Assembly (NCBI RefSeq): GCF_014196615.1
Contig: NZ_JACIDY010000004.1
Span: 186,001-250,000, forward strand
Source: Novosphingobium fluoreni
Lineage (GTDB): Bacteria > Pseudomonadota > Alphaproteobacteria > Sphingomonadales > Sphingomonadaceae
DNA: 64,000 nt
Direction: 5' to 3'
The position numbers were made by a program, and so were the translations under genes. A model generated the notes under the pieces. It saw only the letters and a program-made list of their open reading frames with translations, did no database searches and was not told where the DNA came from. Each line of letters begins with the position of its first letter. Positions within the stretch are counted from its first letter, which is position 1. Shown piece by piece: positions 60,731-64,000 of the stretch.

Positions 60731-62350
60731 TCAATGGTTCGAAATCTGCGCCAGGGCCTGCTCCCGCAGTTCGAACTTGCGCACTTTGCCCAAGGGCGTA
60801 CGCGGCATGTCATCCACGACGAACAGGTGCCGCGGTACCTTGTAGTTCGCCATGCGCTCACGACACCAGGCAGTCAGATCGGCCTGCTCGATCGTCGCGC
60901 CGGAACGCGGGATCACGAAAGCAGCAGTCACCTCGCCCATGCGCTCGTCAGGCAGACCGACAATTGCCGCTTCCACGATGTTGGGGTGAGAGCCCAGCAT
61001 TATCTCAATTTCGACGGGGTAAGCGTTGAAACCGCCAACGATCACCACATCCTTCAAGCGATCAAGAATGCGCAACCGCCCATCCTCGTCGATGCGGGCG
61101 ACATCGCCGGTGTAGAGCCAGCCATCTACGACCGTCTTCGCGGTCTGCTCCGGATCGTCGAAATAGCCCTGCATCACGTTCGGACCGCGCACCAGCAGTT
61201 CGCCCTGCTCGCCTTGCGGCATCTCTTCCCCTTCGGGCGAGACGATCTTTACCTCGGTATGGGGGATAGGGCGACCCACTGTATAGAGGATTGCATCGAT
61301 CGGGTCGCCGGGATGATTGGTAGAGATCATCGCAGTCGATTCCGTCTGACCATAGCTGGTCAGGAAGATATCGAAACCCAGCTTGTCATAGCCCGCGCGG
61401 ATGATCTCCGGCGGCGTCTTGGCGCCTCCTGTATGACCGCTGCGTAGCGAAGAAATGTCGCGCCTTGCGAAATCCGGGTGCTGCATGAGCGAGTAGAACA
61501 CCGTCGGAGCACCCGAAAGCTGGGTGATCTTTTCTCGCTCGATCAGTTCCAGCAAGGCGCCTGGATCAAAAGTGGAAACCGGCCACATCGTCATGCCGCC
61601 CATCAGCGCGGAGACCCAGCCCGAGCGATAGCCGAAGGAATGGAAAAAAGGATTGACGATGGCGGTACGATCGTCCGGTCCCAGGTCGTTGGATGTGCTG
61701 AACAGGCTGGTCATCCACAGCGCCTGGCCATGCCCGTGCATCGCCCCCTTGGGCCGGCCGGTGGTGCCGCTGGTAAACATCAGGTCGGCCGTGGTATCCG
61801 GCGTGACGGCCGCCGCCGCAATCTCGAAACGAGCGCGCGCCTGATCGTCCACCTGGTCTGGCGCAAAGCCGGGTTCGTCCAGACGGATTAGCGTGGTCAG
61901 ACCCGGCAAATCACGGATCGGCCTCCCATCAGTGCCGGGGCCGCCGCCGGCTTCGATGGTCATCCCGGCATAGTCTGTTCCCAGAAACTCTCCGACCGTG
62001 AACAGCACGACGACACCCGCCCGCGCCAGCGCATACTGAATTTCAGGGCCTTTGAATCGGGTATTGATCGGAACCATCATCGCGCCGATCGACTCAATCG
62101 CGCTCGCCGCTACGACCCACTCAGAGGAATTAGGCGCCAGGATTGCCACGCGATCGCCCATGCGGACGCCAAGGTCCAGCAAGCGAGCCCCCAGACCGGC
62201 CACGCGGCGTTCGAATGCAGCGAAGCTGGTAACTCTGCCGCTCTCATCTACGCAGAACGGCTTGTCGCCATAGGCTCGCGCGACATGCGCGATCACCTTG
62301 GGGAGCGTGTGGTCCAGCCCGATTTTGAAACCGGCATACTCGTCAGTCAC
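60731..62350 (-). CDS. AMP-forming acyl-CoA synthetase
   Basis: Activates a carboxylic acid to acyl-CoA via acyl-AMP. The 539-residue chain (GTG start at 62350) has LMFTSGTTGRPKGAMHGHG (P-loop), SYGQTESTAMIS, the YTGDVARIDEDGRLRILDRLKD hinge region and the C-terminal catalytic Lys region TPLGKVRKFELRE. Full length for FadD/4-coumarate-ligase-type enzymes. It is divergent from the amidohydrolase gene. It may activate the acid fed into the beta-oxidation genes of the window. Substrate chain not inferable. Confidence 0.93.
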   Translation of the reverse strand: MTDEYAGFKIGLDHTLPKVIAHVARAYGDKPFCVDESGRVTSFAAFERRVAGLGARLLDLGVRMGDRVAILAPNSSEWVVAASAIESIGAMMVPINTRFKGPEIQYALARAGVVVLFTVGEFLGTDYAGMTIEAGGGPGTDGRPIRDLPGLTTLIRLDEPGFAPDQVDDQARARFEIAAAAVTPDTTADLMFTSGTTGRPKGAMHGHGQALWMTSLFSTSNDLGPDDRTAIVNPFFHSFGYRSGWVSALMGGMTMWPVSTFDPGALLELIEREKITQLSGAPTVFYSLMQHPDFARRDISSLRSGHTGGAKTPPEIIRAGYDKLGFDIFLTSYGQTESTAMISTNHPGDPIDAILYTVGRPIPHTEVKIVSPEGEEMPQGEQGELLVRGPNVMQGYFDDPEQTAKTVVDGWLYTGDVARIDEDGRLRILDRLKDVVIVGGFNAYPVEIEIMLGSHPNIVEAAIVGLPDERMGEVTAAFVIPRSGATIEQADLTAWCRERMANYKVPRHLFVVDDMPRTPLGKVRKFELREQALAQISNH

Positions 62351-62588
62351 TTTCCACTTCCCTCGATATGGTCCGCACTCCCCGTATCGGGGCCGTGGCG
62401 GACCGACCTGTGGCGATCATCCATCCACCCAACCGACACGTCTAGGCAACCACCCAGCCAGATATCGCAGCCGCGATTCTCGTTCACCGCGTTTGGATCA
62501 TCCCCAGTCGCCAAGCCAGTCTGGCCTTTGACAGAAGATGCGGCCTTGCTGGGGTTTTACGCATGCCCATGGGGGACTTCTTTCGCCT
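62351..62588. other. Divergent region, left part
   Basis: Between the ligase start and the amidohydrolase promoter no gene, repeat or hairpin of note was seen. It should contain the ligase promoter on the minus strand. Confidence 0.35.
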
Positions 62589-62651
62589 TTGACAAAACTA
62601 GCCGAATCTTCTATGTTGAATACATTACTCACTAGATGAATAGATTGAGTA
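62589..62651 (+). promoter_or_regulatory. Sigma-70-type promoter with overlapping palindrome
   Basis: TTGACA (62589-62594), a 17-base spacer and TATGTT (62612-62617) make a strong housekeeping-type promoter for the amidohydrolase. Directly after the -10, TACTCA-N14-TGAGTA (62626-62651) is a perfect inverted repeat with a smaller CTA/TAG pair inside, overlapping the expected transcription start. That is a position for a repressor operator. Confidence 0.65.
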
Positions 62652-62681
62652 GAAATGATCTAGGGACTGGAGAAGGCGGAA

Positions 62682-63821
62682 ATGGACAATCTCGGTACAA
62701 TTTCGAAAGATGAATCGCTGGGCGGTATCGCTTGGCCGATGCACCGCGAAAGCAAGGATAGCGGCTGGCGCCCGCCTGCGGGCACTCGCATCATTTCCGT
62801 CGACGATCATGGCATGGAAGAAGCCGGGCTTTGGGAAAAGCGCCTGAAGGGTGACGACAAAGCTCGCGCGCCCAAGCTGTGGATGGACGACGATAACCGC
62901 TGGCACATGTCGGTGGATGGTCAGGACTATGACGTTCCCGGCCTGGATTCGCACATTGGCGAAGGCCGTCCCGGTATGTGGGACCCCGTGGAGCGCTTGA
63001 AGGACATGGACGCGGAGGGTATCGACACCTCGCTGTTCTTCCACAGCCGCGCGATGAGCCTGGTGCGCATGGAAGACAAGGCGTTCTTTACACGCTGCAT
63101 GGATGCCTACAACGAATGGCTGGGTGAATTCTGCGCCGTCAACCCGGATCGCCTTGTTGGCGTCGGCATTCTGCCCACAATCTACAAGCCCGAAGATACT
63201 GCCGAATATCTCAAGAAAATGAAGGGCTGGGGTTTGAAGGCGTTGGAAATCCCGTCGGCGCCCAAGAACGTCCCTTACAACTCCTCGGCGATGGAGCCTA
63301 TGTGGGAAGCGATCGCCGACAGCGGCATCCCCGTGATGTTCCACGTCGGGGCCTACCTTGAGTTCCGCGGCAAGGGCGCACTGGGTGCGAACCTGACTAA
63401 GAACCTCGGGCCCTATCGCCCGCTTTGGTCCCTGCTGGCGTTCTCGGGCATTCTGGAGCGGCACCCCAACCTCAAGGTCGTGTTCTGCGAAGGCGGTTTT
63501 GGCTGGGTGCCTTGGACGCTCCAGGATGCTGACCGCATCTATCAGGTCTATGAGACCGAGATGCGCCCGAAGCTGAAGGAGCTGCCGAGCTTCTACTTCA
63601 AGCGCCAGTGCTATGCGGCAATCATGTCGGACGAAGTTGGCCTGAAGCTGGCGCGCGATTACGACCTGACCGACAATCTGCTGTGGTCATGCGACTACCC
63701 GCACGGTGAGAGCGTATTCGGGGAGAGCCGGAACGAGATCAAAAAGATCTTCGACGAGCTTGGCGAAGAAAAGGCCAAGGACGTCGTCGGCCGCAACGCT
63801 GAGAAGCTCTGGAACCTGTAA
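62682..63821 (+). CDS. Amidohydrolase-2 family metal enzyme
   Basis: TIM-barrel metal-dependent hydrolase or decarboxylase of 379 residues, of the ACMSD/LigY/LigJ-like group (PF04909). Seen: SVDDHGMEE (43 His region, N-terminal metal motif in the variant D-x-H form), DMDAEGIDTSLFF, FTRCMDAYNEWLGEF, the metal His in VMFHVGAY, the ERHPNLKVVFCEGGFGWVPW block, and the catalytic Asp in LLWSCDYPHGES. These are the phrases of sphingomonad amidohydrolases that decarboxylate or hydrolyse aromatic or ring-cleavage acids. GGAGAAGG precedes the ATG by 5 bases. Strong promoter and terminator on both sides make it a single-gene transcript. Substrate not identifiable. Confidence 0.9.
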   Translation: MDNLGTISKDESLGGIAWPMHRESKDSGWRPPAGTRIISVDDHGMEEAGLWEKRLKGDDKARAPKLWMDDDNRWHMSVDGQDYDVPGLDSHIGEGRPGMWDPVERLKDMDAEGIDTSLFFHSRAMSLVRMEDKAFFTRCMDAYNEWLGEFCAVNPDRLVGVGILPTIYKPEDTAEYLKKMKGWGLKALEIPSAPKNVPYNSSAMEPMWEAIADSGIPVMFHVGAYLEFRGKGALGANLTKNLGPYRPLWSLLAFSGILERHPNLKVVFCEGGFGWVPWTLQDADRIYQVYETEMRPKLKELPSFYFKRQCYAAIMSDEVGLKLARDYDLTDNLLWSCDYPHGESVFGESRNEIKKIFDELGEEKAKDVVGRNAEKLWNL

Positions 63822-63829
63822 TATTGGGG

Positions 63830-63857
63830 GGCCGCCCCTGGGAAACCCGGGGCGGCC
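63830..63857 (+). terminator. Hairpin after the amidohydrolase gene
   Basis: GGCCGCCCC-T-GGG, loop AAA, CCCGGGGCGGCC: a 12-pair GC stem with one bulged T, starting 9 bases after the stop codon. A T run follows only about 40 bases later (63900-63907), so it is a strong hairpin without an immediate T tract. Confidence 0.7.
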
Positions 63858-64000
63858 GCTTACGATTTATAAGCGAAAAGAGGCTCGAAAAGGGGCCTGT
63901 TTTTTTGGTAAATCTAGCTACACAGTGATGCGCCGGTTCCAGGCCGCCACCCTGTCATCGATTTGCCGCTGGCGCCCTTCTGCCGTGATTGCCTGACGAT
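63858..64000. other. Right end of the window
   Basis: No gene is recognised in these 143 bases; an eight-base T run at 63900-63907 is the only notable feature. A gene may begin beyond the window. Confidence 0.35.

Noticed and set aside
1-64000. CRISPR arrays, IS elements, prophage genes
   Set aside because: No regularly spaced repeats, no transposase or integrase motifs and no phage structural genes were seen anywhere in the window.

Overview
The window looks like an accessory catabolic stretch of a sphingomonad-type alphaproteobacterium (Sphingomonadaceae, for example Novosphingobium, Sphingobium or Sphingomonas). The basis is high GC, large TonB-dependent receptors used as uptake porins, CYP101-like P450s with a putidaredoxin-type ferredoxin, many short-chain dehydrogenases, IclR/TetR/GntR regulators, and no housekeeping, ribosomal or tRNA genes. 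The genus is inferred from gene style only. About 47 apparently intact protein genes are supported, plus several gene remnants. No IS element, CRISPR array or intact RNA gene was seen.

Layout. (1) 1-8978: a tandem-domain GntR regulator, then a leftward run: TauD/AtsK-type dioxygenase, GPH-type transporter, TonB receptor, secreted arylsulfatase and its formylglycine-generating enzyme. This reads as a sulfate-ester uptake and desulfation locus. (2) 9601-17739: a zinc alcohol dehydrogenase, P450 no. 1, and an operon of E1-alpha/E1-beta 2-oxoacid (acetoin-type) dehydrogenase subunits with a free 76-residue lipoyl protein and an SDR. Then come a decayed TonB receptor and a divergent P450/2Fe-2S ferredoxin pair. 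(3) 17776-23320: a hydroxypyruvate/glyoxylate reductase with a frameshifted glycerate kinase, remnants of acyl-CoA ligase and crotonase genes, an FMN nitronate-monooxygenase-like protein and an MDR quinone-oxidoreductase-like enzyme. (4) 23513-31890: a second TonB receptor, an APH-fold phosphotransferase, a three-domain carboxylic acid reductase and a TetR regulator.

(5) 32068-41442: an IclR regulator followed by a tightly packed rightward operon: two crotonases, an acyl-CoA dehydrogenase alpha/beta-like pair, a thioesterase, an LhgO-like FAD oxidoreductase, a GMC alcohol oxidoreductase and an aldehyde dehydrogenase, many joined by 1-4 base stop/start overlaps. (6) 41476-48319: a SnoaL-like protein and an MFS carrier leftward, and a complete glcDEFG-type glycolate oxidase operon rightward, closed by a clear terminator. 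(7) 48626-58310: an MFS carrier and an IclR regulator (divergent), a CaiB-type CoA transferase, then a second beta-oxidation operon (acyl-CoA dehydrogenase pair, thiolase, hotdog thioesterase, SDR, SnoaL-like protein). (8) 58329-63821: a crotonase, a CAD-type alcohol dehydrogenase, a Gfo/Idh/MocA remnant, an acyl-CoA synthetase and an amidohydrolase behind a strong promoter.

Together the genes suggest uptake of sulfated or hydrophobic substrates (terpenoid-, steroid- or polyether-like), oxygenation by P450s, alcohol to aldehyde to acid conversion, CoA activation and beta-oxidation, with C2 units handled through glycolate, glyoxylate and glycerate. No substrate is proven by sequence. Repeated gene remnants and a frameshift suggest the region has been assembled and is partly decaying.
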